DNA of 34,338 nucleotides from assembly GCA_046734455.1 (NCBI GenBank), contig JBKPRJ010000060.1:1-34338 (forward strand), given 5' to 3'. Each line of letters starts with the position of its first letter. Within the stretch, counting starts at the first letter, position 1. The position numbers and the translations under genes were made by a program. Below the pieces are notes generated by a model, which was not told the origin of the DNA, ran no database searches, and saw only the letters and a program-made list of their open reading frames with translations. The stretch comes from DATEOR01 sp046734455 (GTDB lineage: Bacteria; Actinomycetota; Thermoleophilia; Gaiellales; Gaiellaceae). This document shows positions 1 to 7,206 of the stretch, one piece after another.

Positions 1-18
1 CGACGGGCAGCGGCCCCG

Positions 19-130
19 CTCGCATCAAGAGAGGCTGAGGGAACCGGCCCTTTGAAGCCTCGGCAACCTACTCCGACGAGCAAGGTGCCAATCCCGGCCG
101 AGCCTCCGGGCTCGGGAGGATGTCAGCGAG
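19..130 (+). ncRNA. SAM-I (S-box) riboswitch upstream of thrC
   Basis: The conserved S-box core is directly readable: an AAGAG-GCTGAGGGA segment (28-42), GGCCCTTTGAAGCC (46-59), CGGCAACC (61-68) and AAGGTGCCAATCCC (82-95). The P1 helix closes with CTCGC (19-23) against GCGAG (126-130). The 3' strand of P1 abuts an AAAGGAG ribosome binding site (131-137), and the thrC ATG is at 144. There is no room for an intrinsic terminator between P1 and the start codon, so control is inferred to be translational (SAM closes P1 and masks the site). Family identity is confident; the mechanism is inference. Confidence 0.93.
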
Positions 131-143
131 AAAGGAGCCAGAA

Positions 144-1364
144 ATGCCCGCCACATCTCTCCGTTGCCGTAGCTGCGCGACCGAGTACGCGCTCGAGGAC
201 ATCGGCACCTGCACGGCCTGCTTCGGGCCGCTCGATCCCGTCTACGACTGGGACGAGCTCGCGCGGGCGGTCACGCGAGAGGCGATCGCGGCCGGCCCAG
301 TGTCGATCTGGCGCTACGCGCCGCTTCTTCCTGTCCAACCACCGGCCGAGGCGCGCCTCGCCCCCGGCTTCACGCCCCTCGCGCGCGCGCCGCGGCTGGC
401 CGACGAGGTGGGAGTCGGCGAGCTCTGGCTCAAGCTCGACACGGCGAATCCGACGCACTCCTTCAAGGACCGCGTGGTCGCAGTCGCGGCGGCCAAGGCG
501 CGCGAGCTCGGCTTCGGGACGATCGCGTGCTCCTCGACCGGGAACCTCGCCAACGCGGTCGCCGCACGGGCCGCGGCCGAGGGAATCGAAGCTGCCGTCT
601 TCTGTCCCGCCGACCTCGAGCCCGAGAAGCTCCTCGCCACAGCCGTCTACGGTGCCACCATCTATGCCGTCCGTGGAACCTACGACGACTGCAGCCGGCT
701 CACCGTCGAGCTTTCCTTCGAGCTTCCCTGGGGCTTCGTGAACGTGAGCTTGCGCTCGTACTACGCCGAGGGCTCGAAGACCGTCGCCTTCGAGATCGCC
801 GAGCAGCTGGGCTGGGACGCGCCGAACGCCGTCGTGGCGCCGATCGCCTCGGGCTCCCTGTATTCGAAGATCGCCGAGGGCTTCGACCAGCTGCGCCTGG
901 TCGGCCTGCTGGAAGCGGAGACACCGAGCCTCTTCGGCGGCCAGGGGGAAGGATGCTCGCCGGTCGCAACTGCGTTTGCCTCGGGCGAGCCGGTCAGGCC
1001 GGTCCGCCCCGCCAGCGTGGCCCGCTCCCTGGCGATCGGGAACCCGGCCGACGGGGACAAGGCCGTCGCGACTGCCCGCCGCACCGGCGGCGCGGTCTAC
1101 GCCGTCGCGGAGGAGGAGATCGGCGCGAACATGGGCCTCCTCGCCGAGCATGCCGGCGTCTTCGGCGAGACCGCCGCGGGCGTGTCCCTCGGCGCGCTGC
1201 GCCGCGCCGTCGACGAAGGCGAGCTGGGCGCAGACGACCGCGTCGTCCTCGTCGTCACCGGCGACGGACTGAAGACGCCGGGCCCGGTCGAGGCGATGCT
1301 CGAGCCGGTCGGGATCGACGCCGACGCGGATGCGGTGCTCGAGCGGCTCGGCGTCCTCACGTGA
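144..1364 (+). CDS. thrC: Threonine synthase (PLP-dependent, zinc-ribbon type)
   Basis: Predicted to convert O-phosphohomoserine to threonine. The 406-residue protein opens with a zinc ribbon-like CxxC (C8/C11) and CxxC (C23/C26) typical of the short ThrC class, followed by the fold II PLP motif NPTHSFKDR with Schiff-base lysine K108 and a Ser/Gly-rich phosphate loop (CSSTGNLANA). The start at 144 is chosen because AAAGGAG lies 6 bases upstream. An in-frame ATG at 120 falls inside the SAM riboswitch and is rejected. The stop overlaps the leuB GTG by 4 bases, so the two genes are probably translationally coupled. The riboswitch in front is odd for this enzyme. Paralogues of this fold include cysteate synthase, so a related beta/gamma-replacement activity cannot be excluded. 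Confidence 0.85.
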   Translation: MPATSLRCRSCATEYALEDIGTCTACFGPLDPVYDWDELARAVTREAIAAGPVSIWRYAPLLPVQPPAEARLAPGFTPLARAPRLADEVGVGELWLKLDTANPTHSFKDRVVAVAAAKARELGFGTIACSSTGNLANAVAARAAAEGIEAAVFCPADLEPEKLLATAVYGATIYAVRGTYDDCSRLTVELSFELPWGFVNVSLRSYYAEGSKTVAFEIAEQLGWDAPNAVVAPIASGSLYSKIAEGFDQLRLVGLLEAETPSLFGGQGEGCSPVATAFASGEPVRPVRPASVARSLAIGNPADGDKAVATARRTGGAVYAVAEEEIGANMGLLAEHAGVFGETAAGVSLGALRRAVDEGELGADDRVVLVVTGDGLKTPGPVEAMLEPVGIDADADAVLERLGVLT

Positions 1365-2320
1365 CCGTTGTCGTTCTTCCCGGCGACGGGATCGGCCCGG
1401 AGGTGATGCGGGAGGCGCTCCGCGCCCTCGAGATCGTGGCACCCGATCTGGAGCTCGAGGAGCATCCCTTCGGCGCGCAGGCCATTCGGTTCATCGGCGA
1501 CTCCCTTCCGGAGGAGACCCTCGCCGCCTGCAAGGCCTCCGAGGCCGTCCTCAAAGGCCCGATCGGCGATCCCGAGTTCGACGCGGCGGAGGTCCGTCCC
1601 GAGCAGGGCATGCTCCGCCTGCGGGCCGAGCTGGACGTCTACGCCAACCTGCGACCATCGGAGCAAGGGCAGGTCGACATCCTCATCGTGCGCGAGCTGG
1701 TCGGCGGGCTCTATTTCGGCGCGCGCGGCGTGCGCGAGGATGGCACCGTCTTCGACACGATGGAGTACCGCCCGGACCAGGTCGAACGGATCGCGCGCCG
1801 CGCATTTGAGCTCGCGCGCGGCCGGCGCAAGAAGGTCGTATCCGTCGACAAGGCGAACGTCCTCGAGACCTCACGGATGTGGCGCCGCGTCGTCACCGAG
1901 GTGGCCGCCGACTACGAAGACGTGGAGCTCGAGCACATGCTCGTCGACAATGCCGCCATGCAGCTGGTGCTCGCAACCGGCCAGTTCGACGTGCTCGTGA
2001 CGGAGAACATGTTCGGGGACATCCTCAGCGACCTCGCCGCCTCGCTCACGGGCGGTATCGGCCTGGCGCCGTCGGCGAGCCTTTCGGATGCCGGCCCCGG
2101 CCTTTTCGAGCCCGTGCACGGATCGGCGCCGGACATCGCCGGCCAGGGCGTCGCGAATCCCATTGCGATGATCCTCTCCACAGCGCTCATGCTCGAGCAC
2201 GGCCTGGGGCGAGGGGATGAAGCCGAGCGACTGCGCGCCGCGGTCTGGACCGTCTACGAGACCGACGGTGAGCTCAGCACCGCCCAGTTCGGCGACGCGG
2301 TGCTCACAGCGCTGTCGTAG
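1361..2320 (+). CDS. leuB: 3-isopropylmalate dehydrogenase
   Basis: NAD-dependent oxidative decarboxylation of 3-isopropylmalate, the third dedicated step of leucine synthesis. The N-terminal VVVLPGDGIGPEV motif, the substrate-binding arginines in MLRLRAELDVYANLRP, the RELVGGLYFG loop and the VTENMFGDILSD metal-binding aspartates are all present, as is the GSAPDIAG cofactor segment. At 319 residues it is shorter than the usual 340-360, as in several actinobacterial LeuB proteins. The GTG start overlaps the thrC stop (GTGA), implying co-expression under the upstream SAM riboswitch. The 3' end overlaps the oppositely oriented leuD by 17 bases. Confidence 0.92.
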   Translation: MTVVVLPGDGIGPEVMREALRALEIVAPDLELEEHPFGAQAIRFIGDSLPEETLAACKASEAVLKGPIGDPEFDAAEVRPEQGMLRLRAELDVYANLRPSEQGQVDILIVRELVGGLYFGARGVREDGTVFDTMEYRPDQVERIARRAFELARGRRKKVVSVDKANVLETSRMWRRVVTEVAADYEDVELEHMLVDNAAMQLVLATGQFDVLVTENMFGDILSDLAASLTGGIGLAPSASLSDAGPGLFEPVHGSAPDIAGQGVANPIAMILSTALMLEHGLGRGDEAERLRAAVWTVYETDGELSTAQFGDAVLTALS

Positions 2321-2867
2321 CGAAGCGCGGCGGATGCTCCGCTTCGTAGGCGGCAATCTCGCCGTCGTGCTGCAGTGCCCGCGCGACGTCGTCGAGCCCC
2401 TCGAGCAGGCACTCGCGCTCGAAGGCGTCGAACTCGAAGGAGTACGGGCCGGCGGTCTGCGCTTCGAGGTCGACGGTGATCTCCTCGGGCTCGGCCATCA
2501 GCGCCTTGACGTGCTCCTGCGGGAGGACGACGGGGAGGAGGCCGATCTTCACGCAATTCGTGCGGAAGATGTCGCCGAACGACGGGGCCACGATCGCCTC
2601 GAAGCCGTACTCTTGCAGTCCCCAGGGCGCGTGCTCTCGCGAGGAGCCGCAGCCGAAGTTGCGCCCGGCGAGGAGGATCTTTGCGTCACGGGCCTCCGGT
2701 CGGTTCAGCTCGAAGTCGGGATCCTGCGCCCAGTCGTAGAAGAGAAACTCCGCGAAGCCCGTCCGCTCGATCCGCTTCAGGAACTGCTTCGGCATGATCT
2801 GGTCGGTGTCGACATCGGGCCGGTCGAGCACCGCGGCATGCGAGGTGACGGAACGGACCGGCCTCAC
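2304..2867 (-). CDS. leuD: 3-isopropylmalate dehydratase small subunit
   Basis: Swivelling domain of isopropylmalate isomerase; with LeuC it interconverts 2- and 3-isopropylmalate. The 187-residue protein contains the DVDTDQIMPKQFL segment and the GRNFGCGSSREHAPW active-site loop that define LeuD. The GTG start at 2867 overlaps the leuC stop by 4 bases (GTGA), so the two subunits are probably translated in a coupled way. A longer upstream reading frame only extends through leuC in another frame and is not used. The tail converges on leuB. Confidence 0.93.
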   Translation of the reverse strand: MRPVRSVTSHAAVLDRPDVDTDQIMPKQFLKRIERTGFAEFLFYDWAQDPDFELNRPEARDAKILLAGRNFGCGSSREHAPWGLQEYGFEAIVAPSFGDIFRTNCVKIGLLPVVLPQEHVKALMAEPEEITVDLEAQTAGPYSFEFDAFERECLLEGLDDVARALQHDGEIAAYEAEHPPRFATTAL

Positions 2868-4273
2868 GCGACCGGCTCCAGCGCGTATTCGCGGATGTCG
2901 ACGAAGTGGCCCTCGATCGCCGTCGCCGCGGCCATCGCCGGGCTGACGAGATGTGTGCGTCCCCCGGCGCCCTGCCGTCCCTCGAAGTTCCGGTTCGAGG
3001 TGGACGCGCAACGCTCTCCGGGCGCGAGGATGTCGGGGTTCATGCCGAGGCACATGGAGCACCCGGCCCGGCGCCACTCGAAGCCCGCCTCCTCGAAGAT
3101 CCGGTCGAGCCCCTCCTCCTCCGCCTGCCGCTTCACGGTCGCGGAGCCGGGCACCACCATCGCGCGCACGGTCGGGTGGACGCGCTTGCCGGCGACGACG
3201 GAGGCGGCGGTGCGGAGGTCCTCGATACGGGCGTTCGTGCACGAGCCGATGAAGACCCGGTCGACGTGGATGTCGCCGATCAGCGTTCCGGGCTCGAGCG
3301 CCATGTAGACGAGCGCACGCTCGATTGCCTCGCGCTCGTCGGCGTCCGCGTAGTCGGCCGGGTCCGGCACAGCGCCTTCGATCGAGGTGACCATCCCAGG
3401 GTTCGTCCCCCAGGTCACCTGCGGCGCCAGCTCGCGTACGTCAATCTCGACGTCGCGGTCGTACGATGCGTCCTCGTCGGTCGCGAGGGCGCGCCAGCGG
3501 TCGAGCGCCACCTCCCAGTCCGCGCCTTGCGGTGCCGCAGGGCGCCCTTCGAGATAGGCGAAGGTCGTGTCGTCCGGCGCGACCATCCCGGCGCGCGCGC
3601 CGGCCTCGATGGACATGTTGCAGATGGTCATGCGGCTCTCCATCGAAAGCCCCTCGATCACCTCTCCTGCGTACTCGACGACGTGTCCCACGCCGCCCGA
3701 GACGCCAATCCGGCCGATCGCGCCGAGGACGACGTCCTTCGCGGTCACGCCGAACGGGAGCTGGCCGGTGAAGAGGAGCCGCATGGAAGCCGGCTTCCGC
3801 TGCGGCAGAGTCTGCGTCGCGAGCACGTGCTCGACCTCCGAGGTGCCGATGCCGAAGGCGAGCGTGCCGAAAGCGCCATGCGTGGAGGTGTGGCTGTCCC
3901 CGCAGACGATCGTCATCCCGGGCTGCGTCAGGCCGAGCTCGGGACCGATGACGTGGACGATCCCCTCACGTCCGCTCCCCGTCGCGTAGAGCGGGATGCC
4001 GAACTCTGCGCAGTTGCGCTCGAGTGCCTCGAGCTGGGCCTTCGCAAGGGGGTCGGTGATCGGCCCCTCTTCGGTCGGCACATTGTGGTCCATCGTCGCG
4101 ATCGAGAGATCGGGCCGGCGAACGTTCCGCCCGGCCATGCGCAGGCCGTCGAAGGCCTGTGGCGAGGTGACCTCGTGGATGAGATGGAGGTCGACGAAGA
4201 GCAGCGCCGGCTCGCCGGAAGGCTCGGCGACGACGTGGCTTTCCCAGATCTTGTCGAAGAGAGTCTTGGCCAT
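2864..4273 (-). CDS. leuC: 3-isopropylmalate dehydratase large subunit
   Basis: Aconitase-family [4Fe-4S] subunit of isopropylmalate isomerase. The 469-residue length is typical. Cluster ligands are visible as C345 (GSCTNARI), C405 and C408 (CSMCLGMNPD). DHNVPT and CGDSHTSTHGAFG are family signatures near the N-terminus. The ATG at 4273 is preferred because GGGAG sits a few bases upstream; an in-frame ATG at 4288 would place the start inside that ribosome binding site. The gene is divergent from the DUF3830 gene, with only about 40 bases between the starts, so the two promoters must interdigitate. Confidence 0.94.
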   Translation of the reverse strand: MAKTLFDKIWESHVVAEPSGEPALLFVDLHLIHEVTSPQAFDGLRMAGRNVRRPDLSIATMDHNVPTEEGPITDPLAKAQLEALERNCAEFGIPLYATGSGREGIVHVIGPELGLTQPGMTIVCGDSHTSTHGAFGTLAFGIGTSEVEHVLATQTLPQRKPASMRLLFTGQLPFGVTAKDVVLGAIGRIGVSGGVGHVVEYAGEVIEGLSMESRMTICNMSIEAGARAGMVAPDDTTFAYLEGRPAAPQGADWEVALDRWRALATDEDASYDRDVEIDVRELAPQVTWGTNPGMVTSIEGAVPDPADYADADEREAIERALVYMALEPGTLIGDIHVDRVFIGSCTNARIEDLRTAASVVAGKRVHPTVRAMVVPGSATVKRQAEEEGLDRIFEEAGFEWRRAGCSMCLGMNPDILAPGERCASTSNRNFEGRQGAGGRTHLVSPAMAAATAIEGHFVDIREYALEPVA

Positions 4274-4300
4274 CGGGGGTTCTCCCATTGTGCCGGACGG

Positions 4301-4306
4301 TAGGCT
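4301..4306 (+). promoter_or_regulatory. Putative -10 element (TAGGCT) of a leaderless DUF3830 gene
   Basis: TAGGCT fits the TANNNT actinobacterial -10 pattern and ends 7 bases before the GTG at 4314, which would put transcription start at or next to the start codon. No Shine-Dalgarno is seen there. The identical hexamer and spacing occur before the aldo/keto reductase gene. Confidence 0.5.
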
Positions 4307-4313
4307 CCGCTCC

Positions 4314-4724
4314 GTGCTGAAGATCGTCGCCGGCGGGTTCGAGTTCGAGGCGCGCCCAGAGGAGGAGGCCGCCCCGAGGACGATCGCTGCCTTGCGCAAG
4401 CTCCTGCCACTCGAGAGCGAGCTCGTCCAGGCACGCTGGAGCGGCGAGGCGGCCTGGGTCCCGATGGGCTTCGAGCTCGACCTCGAGCTCGGCCCGGAGA
4501 ACGCGAACTCCTACCCGGCGCCGGGCGAGCTCCTCCTCTATCCCGGCGGTCTCTCGGAGGTCGAGATCCTCTTCCCCTACGGGGCGACCTGCTTCGCCAG
4601 CAAGATGGGCCAGCTCGCCGGCAACCATTTCGCCACTATCCAGGCGGGCCAAGAGCTTCTTCCGGAGCTTGGACGGCGTGTCCTGTGGGAAGGCTCACAA
4701 AAGTTTCACATTTCTGAGCACTAG
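4314..4724 (+). CDS. DUF3830 cyclophilin-like protein
   Basis: A 136-residue protein matching the DUF3830 pattern from memory: an N-terminal beta strand, then ARWSGEAAWVP, the ENANSYPAPGELLLYPGG segment and the SEVEILFPYGATCFASKMGQLAGNHFATI block. The family has a small beta-barrel cyclophilin-like fold. Its function is unknown, though members often sit beside catabolic or amidohydrolase genes. The start is set at GTG 4314, 7 bases after a TAGGCT -10-like hexamer; an in-frame GTG at 4290 is the alternative. It is divergent from leuC. Confidence 0.75.
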   Translation: MLKIVAGGFEFEARPEEEAAPRTIAALRKLLPLESELVQARWSGEAAWVPMGFELDLELGPENANSYPAPGELLLYPGGLSEVEILFPYGATCFASKMGQLAGNHFATIQAGQELLPELGRRVLWEGSQKFHISEH

Positions 4725-4756
4725 AAAGCTTTCGGCAGATTTGCTTTAGTCAGCGC

Positions 4757-4927
4757 GTGGCCCACCTCGCCTGGCAATCCGGACCTCCAGACGACGCCTC
4801 CGAAGAGCCCGCGGCCGACGCACCGGAGGAGGATGCAGAGGTCGTCGACCTCACGAAGCAGCGTCTTCTCGGCTGGCTGAAGGGCATGTTCGGAGGCCCG
4901 AAGCGGCCTCCGAGCGACGAGAGCTAG
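4757..4927 (+). CDS. Small acidic protein with basic C-terminal amphipathic helix
   Basis: A 56-residue reading frame. The N-terminal half is rich in Asp, Glu, Pro and Ala; the C-terminal half (TKQRLLGWLKGMFGG) could form a positively charged amphipathic helix. Third codon positions are mostly G or C, as in neighbouring genes. A TTTAGT hexamer (4745-4750) ends 6 bases before the GTG, compatible with a leaderless message, and no ribosome binding site is seen. It ends by overlapping the stop of the opposing YciI-like gene by 4 bases (CTAG). No family is recognised. Confidence 0.5.
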   Translation: MAHLAWQSGPPDDASEEPAADAPEEDAEVVDLTKQRLLGWLKGMFGGPKRPPSDES

Positions 4928-5241
4928 ACGCTCTCCTTCGCGCTCAGCTCGTCCACGTAGACCGTCCAGTCGCGGATCGAATCGACGACGAAGACGCCGT
5001 TCTCGACGAATGGGTCGGTCGCAAGCAGATCGGCCGCCTCGAGAGCCGTGATTCCCTCGAGCAGGTTGACGGAGCCCGAGTAGTCGCTGAACGGGCCGCC
5101 CATCACGAAGGTTCCCTGCTCGATCAGAGCGTCCACGAAATCGGCGTGCTCCTGCCAGCGGGGCTGCTCCTCGGGCGGGCCGCTCCCCCACGCCGGTCCC
5201 GCTCCGAACACGACGAGGACGCGGTGCTTCGTCTGTCGCAT
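4924..5241 (-). CDS. YciI-like protein (YCII family)
   Basis: A 105-residue protein of the ferredoxin-like alpha/beta YCII fold. Visible features are a first strand (HRVLVVFGAG), a histidine in the following helix (WQEHADFVDALIEQG), the GGPFSDYSGSVNLLEG segment and the DPFVENGVFVVDSIRDWTV strand. Some family members catalyse lactone or dechlorination chemistry, but no substrate can be assigned. A TATACC hexamer lies 7 bases before the ATG, so the message may be leaderless. It is convergent with the small acidic protein gene. Confidence 0.75.
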   Translation of the reverse strand: MRQTKHRVLVVFGAGPAWGSGPPEEQPRWQEHADFVDALIEQGTFVMGGPFSDYSGSVNLLEGITALEAADLLATDPFVENGVFVVDSIRDWTVYVDELSAKESV

Positions 5242-5277
5242 ACGCGTAGGTATACCGGTCGCACCGCGTAGCGGCCG

Positions 5278-6021
5278 CTACCCCTCGCGGTAGCTGAGTA
5301 GCTCGTCGCGGTCGGATCCGCCCGAGACCGTGATCTCGAGGACGACACCGACTCCGCGGGCGTAGATCTTCTCCTCGATCACGTCCGGCTCGATGCCGCT
5401 CGTGTTCCGGGTCTGGACACCATTCTCAAACCGTCCGTAGGGAACCTTGGCGAACGCGTCGGTGAAGAGGATCGAGGCGCCGTCCTCCGCGTGGCCCTTG
5501 GAGTACTCCTCCCGATACGTCATGCCGACCTGCGGGTTGGCGGGCATGATGATCCCGGGAAGCGCGCCGTCGACGCCCGCCTGCCACGAGCCCTCTTTCG
5601 TCTTCGGCTTCCCGTTTGCGTACTCGGTCGTGTCCTCGCCGAGGTACCAGAGGTTGCCGTCGGCGTCCTGCGCATACCAGTCGTAGGTGTCCTCCGCGAC
5701 CTCGCCGCCCTCGGTCACCTGGTCGTGGACGATCCGCGCCTCGACGCCGTTCGCGATCATCTTCGTCCTGTCGAGGACGGTGACGACCACGCGGGAGACC
5801 CTGCCCTCGGCATCCGTCTCGCGGAAGACCCACTGGCTGCCCGGCTTCATCGGCCAGTAGGGATTGTCGATCTCGGTCGTGAACTCGCTCGGGTCGATCG
5901 TGAACGGCTTTCCGTCCTGGGGGAGCGACGTCGTTGCTGGCTCGCTCGCCGTCGTCTCGCCGCCGCATGCCGCCGCGCCGAGCGCGAGCGCTGCAATCGC
6001 CGCCATGGTCGTCGTTCGCAT
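5278..6021 (-). CDS. Secreted lipoprotein of unknown function
   Basis: A 247-residue protein with a short charged N-terminus, a hydrophobic stretch and a cysteine at about residue 19 (ALGAAACGG), a slightly atypical lipobox, followed by a Ser/Thr-rich linker. The mature part has Trp/Tyr-rich motifs (NPYWPMKPGSQWVF, YDWYAQDADGNLWYLGEDT) that suggest a soluble beta-rich domain anchored outside the membrane. AAGGAGG lies 5 bases upstream of the ATG. Its promoter carries the same CTCAT-N6-CTCAT repeat as the response-regulator operon at 12.5-13.2 kb, so regulation by that system is a reasonable hypothesis. No enzymatic motif is recognised. Confidence 0.8.
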   Translation of the reverse strand: MRTTTMAAIAALALGAAACGGETTASEPATTSLPQDGKPFTIDPSEFTTEIDNPYWPMKPGSQWVFRETDAEGRVSRVVVTVLDRTKMIANGVEARIVHDQVTEGGEVAEDTYDWYAQDADGNLWYLGEDTTEYANGKPKTKEGSWQAGVDGALPGIIMPANPQVGMTYREEYSKGHAEDGASILFTDAFAKVPYGRFENGVQTRNTSGIEPDVIEEKIYARGVGVVLEITVSGGSDRDELLSYREG

Positions 6022-6044
6022 CTGAGCCTCCTTGGACGGAACGC

Positions 6045-6076
6045 ACCGTAGGAGTCGCAGATGAGAGGCTGATGAG
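6045..6076 (-). promoter_or_regulatory. Putative response-regulator-controlled promoter of the lipoprotein gene
   Basis: Read on the minus strand, CTCATC (6076-6071) and CTCATC (6065-6060) form a direct repeat with 11-bp period. They are followed 10 bases later by TACGGT (6050-6045), a TANNNT -10 candidate, and then by AAGGAGG and the ATG. An 11-bp direct repeat just upstream of the -10 is the usual site geometry for OmpR/PhoB-type regulators. The same repeat precedes the response-regulator gene. Confidence 0.5.
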
Positions 6077-6132
6077 CGCCGGCATCCGCTAGCCGGTCGG
6101 CTTCGTATTTAAGAGTGAAAAGGGGGTGTCTC

Positions 6133-6246
6133 ATGCCACTTTCGAGACGCACATTCTGGATCGGCGCCGCACTGGCCGTCCTGGCAGCCGTGATCGTCGT
6201 CGTCGCCGTCTACTCAGGCGGCGGTGGAGGCGCAGGCGGCTACTAG
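6133..6246 (+). CDS. Very small single-span membrane protein
   Basis: A 37-residue reading frame: positively charged N-terminus (MPLSRR), one long hydrophobic span of about 20 residues rich in Ala and Val, and a glycine-rich tail ending GGY. An AGGGGG ribosome binding site lies about 7 bases upstream of the ATG. It faces away from the lipoprotein gene, sharing a 111-base intergenic region with it. The organisation (RR motif, transmembrane span, poly-Gly tail) looks real but no family is assigned. An RR followed by a hydrophobic stretch could be read as a Tat-like signal, though the protein is too short to carry a folded domain. Confidence 0.6.
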   Translation: MPLSRRTFWIGAALAVLAAVIVVVAVYSGGGGGAGGY

Positions 6247-6283
6247 GCCGAAGGGTTGCCAACTCCCTCGGCCGCCCGGCCGA

Positions 6284-6844
6284 TTACCCGCGCAGCGAAT
6301 GGGCGAGGACTCGGTCGAGCGGCCGCGGGACCCGGTCGGGGTCGAGCGCCTCGACGAGAAGACGGGCGTACCGGATCTTGCGCCGTCCTCCGCTGCCCAT
6401 GAATCGCCGTAGCTGCTCCTCGGTGGCGCGACCGCGCCATGCGGGCATCTGCTGGAGCTTCTGCAGGCGATGCAGATCGTCGTTGGCGCGGACGATCTCC
6501 TCGACGCGCGGCGCGCCGAGCGCACGAATCAGCTCCTCCTCCAGATCCGCGTCGCAGACGTAGAAGCCGATCCGCTCCATGTCCGCGCGGGTGAGCCCGG
6601 ACCCGAAGCCGGCCCGCTCCAACGCCCTGCTGAAGACCGGCTCCTCGCCGGCATCGCAGAGACCCGCGAGCCGCGGGTGATCGTCTCCGAGCTGCTCGAG
6701 GAACGCTCCGATGCGATGAGCGCCTCCGAGACACTCGACCCGGATTCCCGACGCTTCGAGATCGACCCCGCGGCGCTCGGCCAGGGCTTCGATCGCGACC
6801 TGGTCGCTCTCGCCTTCGACGATCACGATCGCGCTCACGTCCAT
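6284..6844 (-). CDS. Stand-alone Toprim-domain protein (OLD-like)
   Basis: A 186-residue protein. The N-terminal strand and glutamate motif VIVEGESDQVA and the later YVCDADLEEELIRALG motif correspond to the Glu and DxD acidic residues of Toprim domains, most like those of OLD-family nucleases. There is no ATPase domain attached or adjacent. A metal-dependent nuclease or phosphotransfer role is inferred from the fold only. The ATG at 6844 overlaps the end of the preceding membrane-protein gene by 10 bases, so the two are probably co-transcribed. Confidence 0.7.
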   Translation of the reverse strand: MDVSAIVIVEGESDQVAIEALAERRGVDLEASGIRVECLGGAHRIGAFLEQLGDDHPRLAGLCDAGEEPVFSRALERAGFGSGLTRADMERIGFYVCDADLEEELIRALGAPRVEEIVRANDDLHRLQKLQQMPAWRGRATEEQLRRFMGSGGRRKIRYARLLVEALDPDRVPRPLDRVLAHSLRG

Positions 6845-7206
6845 CGGGCTCGAAACGACGGCGATTCTTCGAAACGCACGCCGTGGTAGGGCTCGTACCG
6901 GTCGTAGAGCGTGACCAGCAGCGTCAACAGGCCGACGAAGAAGACCGTGTTTCCGAGAGCTAGTTCCTCGTCGCCGCCAGCGAGCTGTCCGAGAGCCACG
7001 ATCGCCTCGGCCGCCAGGGCGAGCCAGACAAAAGACCAGAACATCGAAGAGATCCCGCGGCTTCGACGCGCGGTCCAGAGGCCGAGGAGCGAGTCGATCG
7101 TGATGAGCATCGCGGTGCCGGCGAAGATCTGCACGCTCGTCCGGTCCACCCCGGGGACGATCTGCGCGAAGGTCACGCAGACGAAGCCGACCAGCAGGAT
7201 CTTCAT
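6835..7206 (-). CDS. Small integral membrane protein
   Basis: A 123-residue protein with about four hydrophobic segments (starting MKILLVGFVCVTFAQI; then AGTAMLITIDSLLGLW; FWSFVWLALAAEAIVAL; NTVFFVGLLTLLVTLY) and a polar C-terminus (YDRYEPYHGVRF). No catalytic motif is visible. The ATG at 7206 has no ribosome binding site and lies inside the tail of an upstream fragment in another frame. The stop overlaps the Toprim gene. Function unknown. Confidence 0.55.
   Translation of the reverse strand: MKILLVGFVCVTFAQIVPGVDRTSVQIFAGTAMLITIDSLLGLWTARRSRGISSMFWSFVWLALAAEAIVALGQLAGGDEELALGNTVFFVGLLTLLVTLYDRYEPYHGVRFEESPSFRARWT

Noticed and set aside
120..143. Upstream in-frame ATG for thrC at 120
   Set aside because: It lies within the 3' part of the SAM riboswitch; the ATG at 144 has a correctly spaced AAAGGAG.
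123..1442. Long minus-strand open frame opposite thrC
   Set aside because: Arg/Gly/Asp-rich translation with no domain pattern; a mirror of the real gene in GC-rich DNA.
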